This document shows, piece by piece, positions 30,095-38,301 of a DNA stretch of 64,000 nt. The notes under the pieces are model-generated. The model worked only from the letters and a program-made list of their open reading frames with translations, was not told the origin of the DNA and ran no database searches. This DNA comes from Ferrovibrio xuzhouensis (GTDB taxonomy: Bacteria > Pseudomonadota > Alphaproteobacteria > Ferrovibrionales > Ferrovibrionaceae). The DNA lies in assembly GCF_042648965.1 (NCBI RefSeq), contig NZ_JBHRYJ010000001.1:744001-808000 (forward strand). The letters run 5' to 3'. How positions within the stretch are numbered: the stretch's first letter is position 1; each line of letters opens with the position of its first letter. Position numbers and translations under genes: made by a program.

Positions 30095-31297
30095 TCAGGC
30101 GGCGCGCTCCAGCGCGATGGCGGTCGCCTCGCCGCCGCCGATGCACAAGGACGCCACGCCGCGCTTGGCCCCGGCACGATCGAGCGCGTTCAGCAGCGTA
30201 ACGATGATCCGGGCCCCGGTGGCACCGATCGGGTGGCCGAGCGCGCAGGCACCGCCCAGCACGTTGACCCGGTCATGGCCGATGTTGAGCTCGCGCATCG
30301 CCGCCATCGGCACGACGGCAAAGGCCTCGTTGATCTCGAACAGGTCGACATCGCCGATGCTCCAGCCGACCCTGTCGAGCAGCTTGCGGATCGCCGGGAT
30401 CGGCGCGGTGGTGAACCATTCGGGCGCTTGCGCATGCACGGCATGGCCGAGGATGGTGGCGATCACCGGCAGGCCGCGCGTCTCGGCTTCCGAGCGGCGG
30501 GTCAGCACCAGGGCGGCGGCGCCATCGGCATTGGCGCTCGACGAGGCCGGGGTGACCGTGCCGTTGGCCTTGAAGGCGGCCTTCAGCAGCGGGATCTTCT
30601 CGGGGTTCACCTTCAGCGGATTCTCGTCGCGCGCCACTTCGCCGGTCCTGGCATCCGGCGTGACGGCGACGATCTCGGCATCGAACCAGCCGTTCGAGAC
30701 GGCCTTCTGCGCGCGGGTCAAGGTCTCGATGGCATAGGCATCCTGCTCGGCGCGGGTGAAGCCGTATTTCTCGGCGCATTGCTCGCCGAAGGTGCCCATG
30801 GCGCGGTCGCGCTCGTAGGCATCCTCCAGGCCGTCCAGCATCATGTGGTCGTAGACCACGCCATGGCCGGCCTTGCGGCCCGCCCGCATCTGCGGCAGCA
30901 GGAAGGGCGCGCCCGACATGCTTTCCATGCCGCCGGCGACCATGATGTCGGCCGAACCGGCCAGCAGCATGTCATGCGCCAGCATCGCCGCCCGCATGCC
31001 CGAGCCGCAGACCTTGTTGATGGTGACCGCGCCGACATGGTCGGGCAGGCCGGCCTTGCGCGCCGCCTGGCGCGCCGGTGCCTGGCCCTGGCCGGCCGGC
31101 AGCACGCAGCCCATCAGCACTTCCGAGACGTCCCCGCCCTCGACCCCGGCCTGCGTCAGCGCGGCGCGGATCGCGGCGGCGCCAAGCTCGTTGGCGGGCA
31201 TGCCGGCCAGCGCGCCGGTAAAGCGACCGAGCGGCGTGCGGATGGCGGAAGCGATGACGATGGGATCAGGGTTGCTGCGGGTGGCGATGGCGGACAT
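30095..31297 (-). CDS. Acetyl-CoA C-acetyltransferase (thiolase)
   Basis: A 400-residue thiolase that condenses two acetyl-CoA or cleaves acetoacetyl-CoA. Active-site Cys in NKVCGSGMRAA, His in NEAFAVVP, the second Cys in CIGGGEATAIALE, and the GGACALGHPIGATGARI loop. Complete length. Divergent from a TetR regulator with a palindromic operator between, so it is probably its target. It could serve fatty-acid, ketone-body or PHB metabolism; no phaB or bktB neighbour helps decide. Confidence 0.93.
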   Translation of the reverse strand: MSAIATRSNPDPIVIASAIRTPLGRFTGALAGMPANELGAAAIRAALTQAGVEGGDVSEVLMGCVLPAGQGQAPARQAARKAGLPDHVGAVTINKVCGSGMRAAMLAHDMLLAGSADIMVAGGMESMSGAPFLLPQMRAGRKAGHGVVYDHMMLDGLEDAYERDRAMGTFGEQCAEKYGFTRAEQDAYAIETLTRAQKAVSNGWFDAEIVAVTPDARTGEVARDENPLKVNPEKIPLLKAAFKANGTVTPASSSANADGAAALVLTRRSEAETRGLPVIATILGHAVHAQAPEWFTTAPIPAIRKLLDRVGWSIGDVDLFEINEAFAVVPMAAMRELNIGHDRVNVLGGACALGHPIGATGARIIVTLLNALDRAGAKRGVASLCIGGGEATAIALERAA

Positions 31298-31346
31298 GGC
31301 GGCTCTCTCCTCGTGGCTCTGGGTGTTTTCTCTTGCCGGAGGATAA

Positions 31347-31364
31347 AGATGATCGTTATCATCT
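31347..31364. promoter_or_regulatory. Palindromic operator between thiolase and TetR genes
   Basis: AGATGATCGTTATCATCT: perfect 7-base arms with a 4-base centre, in the 103-base divergent gap, 37 bases before the tetR ATG and 50 bases before the thiolase start. The form is typical of TetR-family autoregulatory sites. Confidence 0.7.
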
Positions 31365-31400
31365 AAGCGTCAAGCGCTATTTTCAGGAGAAAAATCCGGC

Positions 31401-32000
31401 ATGCGCCGCACGGCCGAGGACAAGGCGGAAACCCGCCAGCGGATCGTCCGCACCGCCGGCCGCATGTTCCGCGGCCACGGACTGGCCGAGACCGGCGTCG
31501 CCGAGGTGATGGCCGAGGCCGGCCTGACCCATGGCGGCTTCTACCGGCATTTCGCCTCCAAGGAAGACCTCGCCGCCGCCGCCATCGAAGCCGCCTTCGC
31601 CGAGATGCGCGGGCAGTTGCAGAGCGCCGCTGCCGCTGCACCGCCCGGCCGGGTGCTGGAGACGGTGATCGACCTGTATCTGACCGAGGCGCATCGCGAC
31701 CGGCCCGATCGGGGCTGCGTGATGGCGGCGCTCGGCATGGAAGCGCCGCGCGCCGGCGGCGCTATGCAGGAAGCCTATCGCAGGGGCATCGCCGACCTGC
31801 TGACGATCTATACCGGCCTGATCGAGGCGCCGACGAAGCGGCAGGCGGAAGACCGCGCCCAGGCCCTGCTGGCGCAACTGGTCGGCGGCCTGCTGGTCGC
31901 CCGCGCGCTCACGGACCCGGCGGAGTCGAAACGCGCCCTGCAGACGGCGCGCAGGGCAGCGCTGGCGGCGGCCGGAACTGAGAAAGATAGATCACTTTAG
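31401..32000 (+). CDS. TetR/AcrR family transcriptional regulator
   Basis: A 199-residue dimeric repressor. The N-terminal helix-turn-helix domain is DKAETRQRIVRTAGRMFRG, then GVAEVMAEAGLTHGGFYRHFASKEDL (about residues 32-60), a textbook TetR signature. The rest is the ligand-binding helical domain with a single Cys in RGCVMAALG, as in the cysteine-bearing C-terminal domain family common among TetR proteins. GGAG lies 11 bases before the ATG. Likely represses itself and the divergent thiolase through the palindrome at 31347. Confidence 0.9.
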   Translation: MRRTAEDKAETRQRIVRTAGRMFRGHGLAETGVAEVMAEAGLTHGGFYRHFASKEDLAAAAIEAAFAEMRGQLQSAAAAAPPGRVLETVIDLYLTEAHRDRPDRGCVMAALGMEAPRAGGAMQEAYRRGIADLLTIYTGLIEAPTKRQAEDRAQALLAQLVGGLLVARALTDPAESKRALQTARRAALAAAGTEKDRSL

Positions 32001-32272
32001 CTGGAAGGTAGCGAAACGATTACGAAAACGGCGGCTGCCAACCCGGCAAGAAGAAACATAAACATGAACCGCCTTGCTAAACGTAGATGTCGCCGCCCAG
32101 CATCCGTAAGCACCTGTGGGTCTCCGAAGAAGATTCGCCAATCGGTTAGAGCGACACCATGTTTGGTTTCACTCGCCATCTTAACCGAGTGATAAGAGCT
32201 CATGATTACGCAGAGAATAAGCGCAGCAAGGAACACAACCATCAAAATGTATTGAACTGGCGTCATTGGCAC
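31997..32272 (-). CDS. Small two-helix membrane protein in an AT-richer island
   Basis: A 91-residue protein with two transmembrane helices (YILMVVFLAALILCVIMSSY and FMFMFLLAGLAAAVFVIVSL) separated by a charged loop. No family recognised. G+C content (about 50% by eye) is far below its neighbours, suggesting recent acquisition. Its stop overlaps that of the convergent tetR by three bases. REP-like hairpins follow upstream of it. Confidence 0.6.
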   Translation of the reverse strand: MPMTPVQYILMVVFLAALILCVIMSSYHSVKMASETKHGVALTDWRIFFGDPQVLTDAGRRHLRLARRFMFMFLLAGLAAAVFVIVSLPSS

Positions 32273-32300
32273 ATTTTATCCTCACCAATTACTGACGTCA

Positions 32301-32356
32301 CCCGCGGACTTGATCCGCGGGCCCCATTAAATGAGATGCCCGGGTCAAGCCCGGGC
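32301..32356. repeat. Pair of REP-like hairpins
   Basis: Two perfect hairpins: CCCGCGGA-CTTGA-TCCGCGGG (32301-32321) and GCCCGGG-TCAAG-CCCGGGC (32338-32356). Loops are reverse complements of each other (CTTGA/TCAAG). This is the common alphaproteobacterial intergenic palindrome type; here it separates ftsK from the small membrane-protein gene and may end or protect transcripts. Confidence 0.75.
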
Positions 32357-32385
32357 ATGACAATGAAATTGATGACGAAGCTGGC

Positions 32386-34929
32386 TTATTCCGCCGCGTC
32401 GATGTTGCGGGCGAGGACTTCGCGCTTGCCGACATGGTTGGCGCCGCCGACGACGCCTTCCTTTTCCATGCGTTCCATGATGCGGGCGGCGCGGTTGTAG
32501 CCGATCTGCAGGTGACGCTGGATGAAGGACGTGCTGGCCTTGCGCTCGCGGCACACCAGGGCCACGGCCTGGTCGTAGAGAGTGTCTTCCTCGCTGCCGC
32601 CCTCGCCGCCGCCCGTGCCCGGCGCGCCGTATTTGCCCTCGGCATCGGCCGTGACGGCTTCCACATAGACCGGCTCGGCCTGGGCCTTGAGTTCGGCCAC
32701 CACGCGCTCGACTTCCTCGTCCGAGACGAAGGGGCCGTGCACGCGGCTGATGCGGCCGGCGCCGGGCATGAACAGCATGTCGCCCATGCCGAGCAGCTGT
32801 TCGGCGCCCTGCTCGCCCAGGATCGTGCGGCTGTCGATCTTCGACGTGACCTGGAAGGAAATGCGGGTCGGGAAATTCGCCTTGATGGTGCCGGTGATGA
32901 CGTCGACCGAGGGGCGCTGGGTCGCCATGATCAGATGGATGCCGGCGGCACGTGCCATCTGCGCCAGCCGCTGGATCGCCGCCTCGATGTCCTTGCCGGC
33001 AACCAGCATCAGGTCGGCCAGCTCGTCGACGATGACGACGATGAAGGGCAGCGGATTGAGGTCGATCGGCCGTTCCTCGTACATCGGCTCGCCGCTCTCG
33101 GGGTCGAAGCCGGTCTGCACGGTGCGGCCGAGCTTCTCGCCCTTGGCCTTGGCCTGCGCCAGCCGCTCGTTGTAGCTGGCGATGTTGCGCACGCCGAGTT
33201 CCGACATCTTGCGATAGCGGTCCTCCATCTCGCGCACGGTCCATTTCATCGCGACCACCGCCTTGCCCGGTTCGGTGACGACGGGCGCGAGCAGGTGCGG
33301 GATGCCGTCATAGACAGACAGTTCCAGCATCTTGGGGTCGACCATGATGAAGCGGCACTGGTCCGGGGTCAGCCGGTAAAGCAGCGACAGGATCATGGTG
33401 TTGATCGCCACCGACTTGCCCGAGCCGGTGGTGCCGGCCACGAGCAGATGCGGCATGCGGGCGAGGTCGGCGATGATGGCGCCGCCGCCGATATCCTTGC
33501 CGAGCGCGAGACCGAGCTTGTTGCCGGCGGCCTCGAATTCGGCCGAGGCCAGCAGCTCGCGCAGGTAAACCGTCTCGCGCCTGGCGTTCGGCAGTTCGAT
33601 GCCGATGGCATTGCGGCCGGGGATCACGGCGACGCGGGCCGACAGCGCGCTCATCGAGCGGGCGATGTCATCCGACAGGCCGATGACGCGGCTCGACTTG
33701 GTGCCGGGCGCCGGTTCCAGTTCATACAGCGTGACCACCGGACCGGGACGCACCTTGGTGATCTCGCCCTGCACGCCGAATTCGTTGAGCACCGATTCGA
33801 GCATGCGGGCGTTCTGCTCCAGCGCATCCTCGTTGATCTTCTCGCGCGCGCTGTCCGCCGGCGGCGGCTTCAAGAGCGACAGTTCCGGCAGCTCGAAATC
33901 GCCGCCGTCGCCGAGCCGCAACGTCGTCTGCGCCTCGCGGGCGGCGCGGCCGCCGGCCTTCGGCTTTTCGATGCGGCGCGCCACGCGGCTCTCGTCGGCG
34001 CGGATCGCGGCTGGCAGGCGCGGCAGGTCGTCTTCGTCATCCTCATCGATCTCGTCGTCGAGATCCTCGGGGTCGACGTAAGCATCCTCGCCGACCGCGC
34101 TGGCCTTGCCACGACGCAGGCTCGGTTCGCGGTCATGCAGGGTCGGACCGTCCGCGTCGTCGCTGTCGCGGGTAAAAAAGGCGCGGATGCGGCCGAAAAA
34201 TCCGACCGCGGCATCGGGCGCCTCGGCGCCGGTGCGGGCCATGGCGCGGCTGCCGTGATAGAGACCCTGGGCGGCCAGGCCGGTGGCCGCGGCAGCGCCG
34301 AAGCCGAGGCCGGCGCCCATGCGGCGGACTTCCTGCACCGACAGACCGGAAGCGAAATAGAAGGCGCCGAGCGACAGGATCAGGCAGAGCGCGCCGGGCA
34401 GCACGGCAGATACCGGCAGGCCGAGGCTTACGCCGAGCGGCAGCAGTTCCTGGTAGAGGAAGAAATCACCGAGGATGCCGCCGAGGCCGGTCCGCAGGCT
34501 CCACAGCTGCGGCACCGGCAGGGCGGCGGCGAAACTGGCGAACAGCAGCAGGGCGACCGGCACCACGGCGACATTCAGCCACCAGCGCGGCAGGCCGCGA
34601 TGCGAGACGATGCGGAACCCCCAGCTTGCCAGCACCAGCACCAGCAGCCAGGCCGACAGGCCGAGTGTCTGCAGCAGCACGTCGGAGAGATAGGCGCCCG
34701 GCATGCCGAGCCAGTTCTGCGGCTTCAGCGGCGTGGCATGGTTGAAGTTGGGGTCGGCCGGATCGAAGGTCGCCAGCGCGAGCGCCAGCAGGAAACCGAG
34801 GCCGAGCAGCAGGATGCCGCCGCCTTCGGCCGCGCGCTGGCGCAGGAAGTCATCGAAGCCTTCCGGGAAGAACCGCGCCTTTTTCCTCGACCTGGAAGCC
34901 ATGCCCTTCTTCCTCGCCGTCTTTGCCAT
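32386..34929 (-). CDS. ftsK: DNA translocase FtsK
   Basis: A septum-anchored DNA pump of about 847 residues that moves the terminus region across the division site and activates XerCD. N-terminal membrane helices (ILLLGLGFLLALALATF, LSAWLLVLVLASWGF and others, to about residue 190), an acidic linker (DDEIDEDDEDDLPRLP), the motor with Walker A GTTGSGKSVAINTM near residue 500 and Walker B VVIVDELADLMLV, and the C-terminal winged-helix gamma domain (SFIQRHLQIGYNRAARIMERME). Start at 34929 (MAKTARKK) is uncertain; ATG at 34902 has a better AAGGG site, and 34986 is also open. Works with xerC found at 4.6 kb. Confidence 0.95.
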   Translation of the reverse strand: MAKTARKKGMASRSRKKARFFPEGFDDFLRQRAAEGGGILLLGLGFLLALALATFDPADPNFNHATPLKPQNWLGMPGAYLSDVLLQTLGLSAWLLVLVLASWGFRIVSHRGLPRWWLNVAVVPVALLLFASFAAALPVPQLWSLRTGLGGILGDFFLYQELLPLGVSLGLPVSAVLPGALCLILSLGAFYFASGLSVQEVRRMGAGLGFGAAAATGLAAQGLYHGSRAMARTGAEAPDAAVGFFGRIRAFFTRDSDDADGPTLHDREPSLRRGKASAVGEDAYVDPEDLDDEIDEDDEDDLPRLPAAIRADESRVARRIEKPKAGGRAAREAQTTLRLGDGGDFELPELSLLKPPPADSAREKINEDALEQNARMLESVLNEFGVQGEITKVRPGPVVTLYELEPAPGTKSSRVIGLSDDIARSMSALSARVAVIPGRNAIGIELPNARRETVYLRELLASAEFEAAGNKLGLALGKDIGGGAIIADLARMPHLLVAGTTGSGKSVAINTMILSLLYRLTPDQCRFIMVDPKMLELSVYDGIPHLLAPVVTEPGKAVVAMKWTVREMEDRYRKMSELGVRNIASYNERLAQAKAKGEKLGRTVQTGFDPESGEPMYEERPIDLNPLPFIVVIVDELADLMLVAGKDIEAAIQRLAQMARAAGIHLIMATQRPSVDVITGTIKANFPTRISFQVTSKIDSRTILGEQGAEQLLGMGDMLFMPGAGRISRVHGPFVSDEEVERVVAELKAQAEPVYVEAVTADAEGKYGAPGTGGGEGGSEEDTLYDQAVALVCRERKASTSFIQRHLQIGYNRAARIMERMEKEGVVGGANHVGKREVLARNIDAAE

Positions 34930-35000
34930 AGCCCCATTAACCATAAAAAACCGGACAGAAATCGTGGCCGGAGCGGACGAATCCACCCCAGCCTCGCCAG

Positions 35001-36221
35001 TTAAGACCCGAGAGTATTACTGAATCGTTGAAGCGCCGCCCGGGTGGTGGGCACATCGGCGACCAAAGCCAGCCGCAGGAAGGATTTTCCGGCCTTTTCG
35101 CCGCCGTTTTCCGGCCGGGTCAGGTAATTGCCCGGCAGGGTGCGCAGGCCGGCCTCGCGCCACAGCTTCAGCGCCGCGGCCTCGGGGTCGCCGACATCGA
35201 GCCAGAGGTAGAAACCGCCGGCCGGCCGGAAAAAGCCGAAGCGGTTGCCGATGATACTCTGGGCGATGTCGAATTTCTCGCGATACAGCGCCCGGTTCTG
35301 CTCAACATGGCTTTCCTCGCGCCACAGGGCGGCCGAGGCGGCGATCACCGGCATCGGCACGCCGGCGCAGCCGTAGTTGCGCAGCTTGATGAAGGCCTGG
35401 GTGATCGCCGGATCGCCCGAGCAGAAGCCCGAGCGCAGGCCCGGCACGCTGGAGCGTTTCGACAGCGAGTGGAAGACGATCACGTTCTTCAGGCAGTCCG
35501 GCGTGATGCGGCCGCCGCTGAGGTGCATCGCGGCTTCCATGCCGCCGGTCGGCGGCACGTCGCCATAGATCTCGGCATAGCATTCGTCGAAGGCGATGAC
35601 GAAGTCATGCTCGCGCGCCAGCTCGATCAGCTTCGCCATGTAGTCGATGCTGGCCACCGTGCCCTGCGGGTTGGCCGGCGAGCACAGATAGACCAGCGCG
35701 GTGCGCGCCAGCACGTCGCGCGGCAGGCCGGCGAAATCGGGCAGGAAACCGTTGTCCGGCGTCGCGGCAACGAAATAGGGATCGGCGCCGGCGGTGACGG
35801 CGGCACCGACATAGGTCTGGTAGAAGGGGTTCGGCATCAGCACCAGCGGCCGCTCCCCCTTCGGACCTTTTTTCTCCGGCACCACGACCTGCGCGATCAT
35901 GTAGAGGCCTTCACGGGTGCCGCTCAGCGCGACGATCTGCCTGTCCGGCTCGATCAGGCCTTCAGGCAGATTGTAGCGCCGGGTCAGCCAGGCGGCACAG
36001 GCGATGCGGTAATCCGGGCTGCCGTTCGGCGTCGGGTAGCGGCTGAGGCTGCCGAGGTCGCGGCTGAGGTGCTCGCCGACGAAGGCCGGCATGGCATGCT
36101 GCGGCTCGCCGATCGACAGGTTGACGACATCGAGGCCGGCCGGCGTCGGCTCGTGGTCGAGCAGCGCGCGCAGGCGGGCGAAAGGATAATCGGACAGCAG
36201 GTCGAGCCGGGGGTTCAGCAT
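35001..36221 (-). CDS. Class I aminotransferase, DapC-like (succinyldiaminopimelate transaminase)
   Basis: A 406-residue PLP enzyme. Marks: VNLSIGEPQHAMP, the PNPFYQTYVGAAVTAGA segment, SPANPQGTVAS, the PLP-binding Lys in SLSKRSSVPGLRSGF and the FFRPAGGFYLWLDV C-terminal segment with RLALVAD. The motif set fits the DapC/succinyldiaminopimelate aminotransferase group, a step in lysine and peptidoglycan diaminopimelate synthesis; related transaminases are possible. It precedes ftsK on the same strand (71-base gap), a usual neighbour in alphaproteobacteria. Confidence 0.85.
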   Translation of the reverse strand: MLNPRLDLLSDYPFARLRALLDHEPTPAGLDVVNLSIGEPQHAMPAFVGEHLSRDLGSLSRYPTPNGSPDYRIACAAWLTRRYNLPEGLIEPDRQIVALSGTREGLYMIAQVVVPEKKGPKGERPLVLMPNPFYQTYVGAAVTAGADPYFVAATPDNGFLPDFAGLPRDVLARTALVYLCSPANPQGTVASIDYMAKLIELAREHDFVIAFDECYAEIYGDVPPTGGMEAAMHLSGGRITPDCLKNVIVFHSLSKRSSVPGLRSGFCSGDPAITQAFIKLRNYGCAGVPMPVIAASAALWREESHVEQNRALYREKFDIAQSIIGNRFGFFRPAGGFYLWLDVGDPEAAALKLWREAGLRTLPGNYLTRPENGGEKAGKSFLRLALVADVPTTRAALQRFSNTLGS

Positions 36222-36490
36222 GGCGATAATCTGTCTGCAGGGTCAGGGGTTTGACGAAGGTTCGCCGGCGGGCATGACAAGCGGGGCGGCGAATCGGGCC
36301 GGAACCCGGCCTGCCGGCAATCTACGGGGCGGCGAGTCGCCCGGCAAGCCGGGGGACCGGCCATGGCCAGCCGGGCCGGCAGCGGCACCATGCCGCAGCC
36401 ATCAAGACCGCTATCACGGGGATATGACTCCCCGGCGGAACCGGTCGGACTACCTTCAACGGCGCTTATCCCCCAGTTGGACAGATACCC

Positions 36491-37690
36491 ATGACAATTT
36501 GGCAACGTACCGCGTGGTGGCAGGATTCCGGGGCGCTGCGGCGCCTGATTACCGATCTGGCCGGCGCCGAACTCAACCGGCTGCATCCGGCCGAGCGGCC
36601 GATGACCTGGCCCGCCGCCGCCGGCCTGCCGCCGATGACCCCGGCCGAACAGGCAGCCGTCGGCGCCGCGATCACCCGCTTTTTCTGCCTGGCCGATGAC
36701 ACGCCGGTCGCGGCCGCCCTGCAGCAGCCCGACTGGCTGGCCGCCCTGCAGGCCGTTCTGCAGGGCGGCCCCGGCGATCTCGGCTTCCTGACCTCGGGCA
36801 GCAGCGGCGAGCCCAAGCCGGTACGCCAGCCCTGGTCGCGGCTCGACGAGGAAGCCGCCTTCCAGCTCGAGCTGCAGGGCCATGCTCCGCGCATCGTCAG
36901 CCTGGTGCCGGCGCATCATATCTACGGCTATATGTTCACCGTGCTGCTGCCCTATCGCTATGCCGCGCCGGTGCTCGACCTGCGCGACCGCCGGCCGGCC
37001 GCGATTATTGCTGCCCTGCAGCCCGGCGACCTGGTGGTCGGCTTCCCGCAGATCTGGAGGACGCTGGCGCAGAGCGCGCTGCAGAGCGGCCGGCCGATCC
37101 CGCCGGACGTGCGCGGCATCACCTCGACGGCGCCCTGCCCGCCGGACACCGCACGCCTGGTGCGCGCCGCCGGCTTCGCCCGCCTGGTCGAACTCTACGG
37201 CTCCAGCGAGACCATGGGGATCGGCTGGCGTGACGACCCGGCACAGCCCTATACGCTGTTCCCCTACTGGCGGCTCGAAGCGGATGCCGCGACCCTGCAC
37301 CACCGGACCCGCGATTTCACTCTGGCCCTGCCCGATCGCATCGAGACGACCACGCCGGATGGCCAGCATTTCGTGGTGCGCGGCCGCCATGACGGCGCCA
37401 TCCAGATCGGCGGCATCAACGTGCATCCCGGCCGCGTCGCCGACCTGCTGCGCAACCATCCCGGCATCGCCGATGTCGCCGTGCGGCCCTACCGCGCCGG
37501 CCCGACCCTGCGACTGAAGGCCTTTATCGTCCCGGCCGCGGCGGACGCCGACACCACGGCTCTGCGCGGCGAGATCGAGGCCTGGCTGCGCAGCCGGCTG
37601 CCGGCGATCGAGCGGCCGCGCAGCCTGACCTTGGGTCCGGCCCTGCCGCAGGGCACGATGGGCAAGCTGGCGGACTGGGAGATCGGCTGA
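36491..37690 (+). CDS. AMP-dependent acyl/aryl-acid ligase-like protein
   Basis: A 399-residue member of the ANL superfamily, shorter than the usual 500-550. It lacks much of the normal N-terminal subdomain: the AMP-binding P-loop LTSGSSGEPKPVRQPWSRL is already at about residue 98. Further marks: PAHHIYGYMFTVLLP, ITSTAPCPPDTARLV, ELYGSSETMGIGWR (A5) and RGRHDGAIQIGGINVHPG (A8), with the C-terminal catalytic lysine region QGTMGKLADW. Short ligases of this kind occur in aryl-polyene/xanthomonadin-type and coumarate-like systems; no such cluster is seen here. Substrate unknown. Divergent from the aminotransferase. Confidence 0.72.
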   Translation: MTIWQRTAWWQDSGALRRLITDLAGAELNRLHPAERPMTWPAAAGLPPMTPAEQAAVGAAITRFFCLADDTPVAAALQQPDWLAALQAVLQGGPGDLGFLTSGSSGEPKPVRQPWSRLDEEAAFQLELQGHAPRIVSLVPAHHIYGYMFTVLLPYRYAAPVLDLRDRRPAAIIAALQPGDLVVGFPQIWRTLAQSALQSGRPIPPDVRGITSTAPCPPDTARLVRAAGFARLVELYGSSETMGIGWRDDPAQPYTLFPYWRLEADAATLHHRTRDFTLALPDRIETTTPDGQHFVVRGRHDGAIQIGGINVHPGRVADLLRNHPGIADVAVRPYRAGPTLRLKAFIVPAAADADTTALRGEIEAWLRSRLPAIERPRSLTLGPALPQGTMGKLADWEIG

Positions 37691-37708
37691 GCGGGATATT
37701 ACCGGCTG

Positions 37709-37762
37709 AAAAAGCGGCCGGCAGCTCCGCAGAAGACGCAGAAGGCGGAGCGCCGGCCGGCT
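37709..37762 (-). terminator. Long imperfect hairpin, terminator-like on the minus strand
   Basis: Arms at 37713-37730 and 37745-37762 (GCTCCGC/GCGGAGC inner, AGCGGCCGGC/GCCGGCCGGCT outer with a bulge) around a 14-base purine-rich loop; on the minus strand five T residues follow. It would stop leftward transcripts before they enter the ligase gene antisense. Confidence 0.45.
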
Positions 37763-37900
37763 ATTCTAGAGGAAGAAGACCATCTGCCCCCGGATCGGCG
37801 GCTTGTCTGCCGGGGCCCGGCATCGGCTCAGAGCCGGCAGGGCAGCCACCGTTGCGGCAGGAGCTAGGCCGGCAAGCGCCGCCGCACAGGGCGGCCACAA

Positions 37901-37980
37901 GCGATTTTCCCCATCGGCGATTTTCCCCATCGGCGATTTTCCCCATCGGCGATTTTCCCCATCGGCGATTTTCCCGGTGC
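37901..37980. repeat. Five tandem 16-bp repeats
   Basis: Unit GCGATTTTCCCCATCG, four exact copies and a fifth with a changed end (GCGATTTTCCCGGTGC), ending 24 bases before the ATG of the next gene. There are no spacers, so it is not CRISPR. The position suggests iterated regulator sites or slippage. Confidence 0.9.
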
Positions 37981-38004
37981 CGCCGGCGGGTGTAGGCTGG
38001 CGCC

Positions 38005-38301
38005 ATGTCACAAAAGCCCCCTGCCTCGCCCGCCTGCAGCCTGGACGAGGCCCCCGACAGCTATCGCGGCTATCTGGCACCCGCCGAGATCGCCGCCGTG
38101 CTGCGGGCGATGGCCGCCGGCGCACCGGCGGAGATCGCCGCCCGCCTGGATGGACTCTGCAACGGCCTGCCGGCACCGGCGGCGCAGCTGCCATCGGGCT
38201 TTACCGGCGATGCCGCCGCCGACCTCGACCGCCTGCTGCCCCGCATCCGCGACGATGCCCTGCATGCGGCGCTCCGTGCGCTGCGTGATATGAACCCCTA
38301 G
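38005..38301 (+). CDS. Small hypothetical protein
   Basis: A 98-residue acidic, helical, cytoplasmic protein: N-terminal PACSLDEAPDSYRGYLAP, then helices (AEIAAVLRAMAAG, AEIAARLDGLCNG, LDRLLPRIRDDALHAALRALRDM). The CSLDEAPDSYRGY start recalls small proteins annotated DUF6306, but I am not certain. Its stop interlocks with that of convergent mscS (shared CTAG). The tandem repeat array lies directly upstream. Confidence 0.6.
   Translation: MSQKPPASPACSLDEAPDSYRGYLAPAEIAAVLRAMAAGAPAEIAARLDGLCNGLPAPAAQLPSGFTGDAAADLDRLLPRIRDDALHAALRALRDMNP

Larger units (their letters stand above)
37691..38004. other. Intergenic region with hairpin and tandem repeat
   Basis: 314 bases with no convincing gene. 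It holds the hairpin at 37709-37762 and the 16-base tandem array at 37901-37980. Open frames through the array on the minus strand encode only Gly-Glu-Asn-Arg-Arg-Trp-type repeats and look like artefacts of the repeat. Confidence 0.65.

Noticed and set aside
37901..37980. Possible CRISPR array
   Set aside because: The repeats are contiguous with no spacers and no cas genes are near.
37761..38194. Minus-strand frames through the 16-bp array giving GENRRWGKS-type repeat peptides
   Set aside because: Two frames give the same repeated peptide because the unit is not a multiple of three; no start signal and overlap with the next gene.
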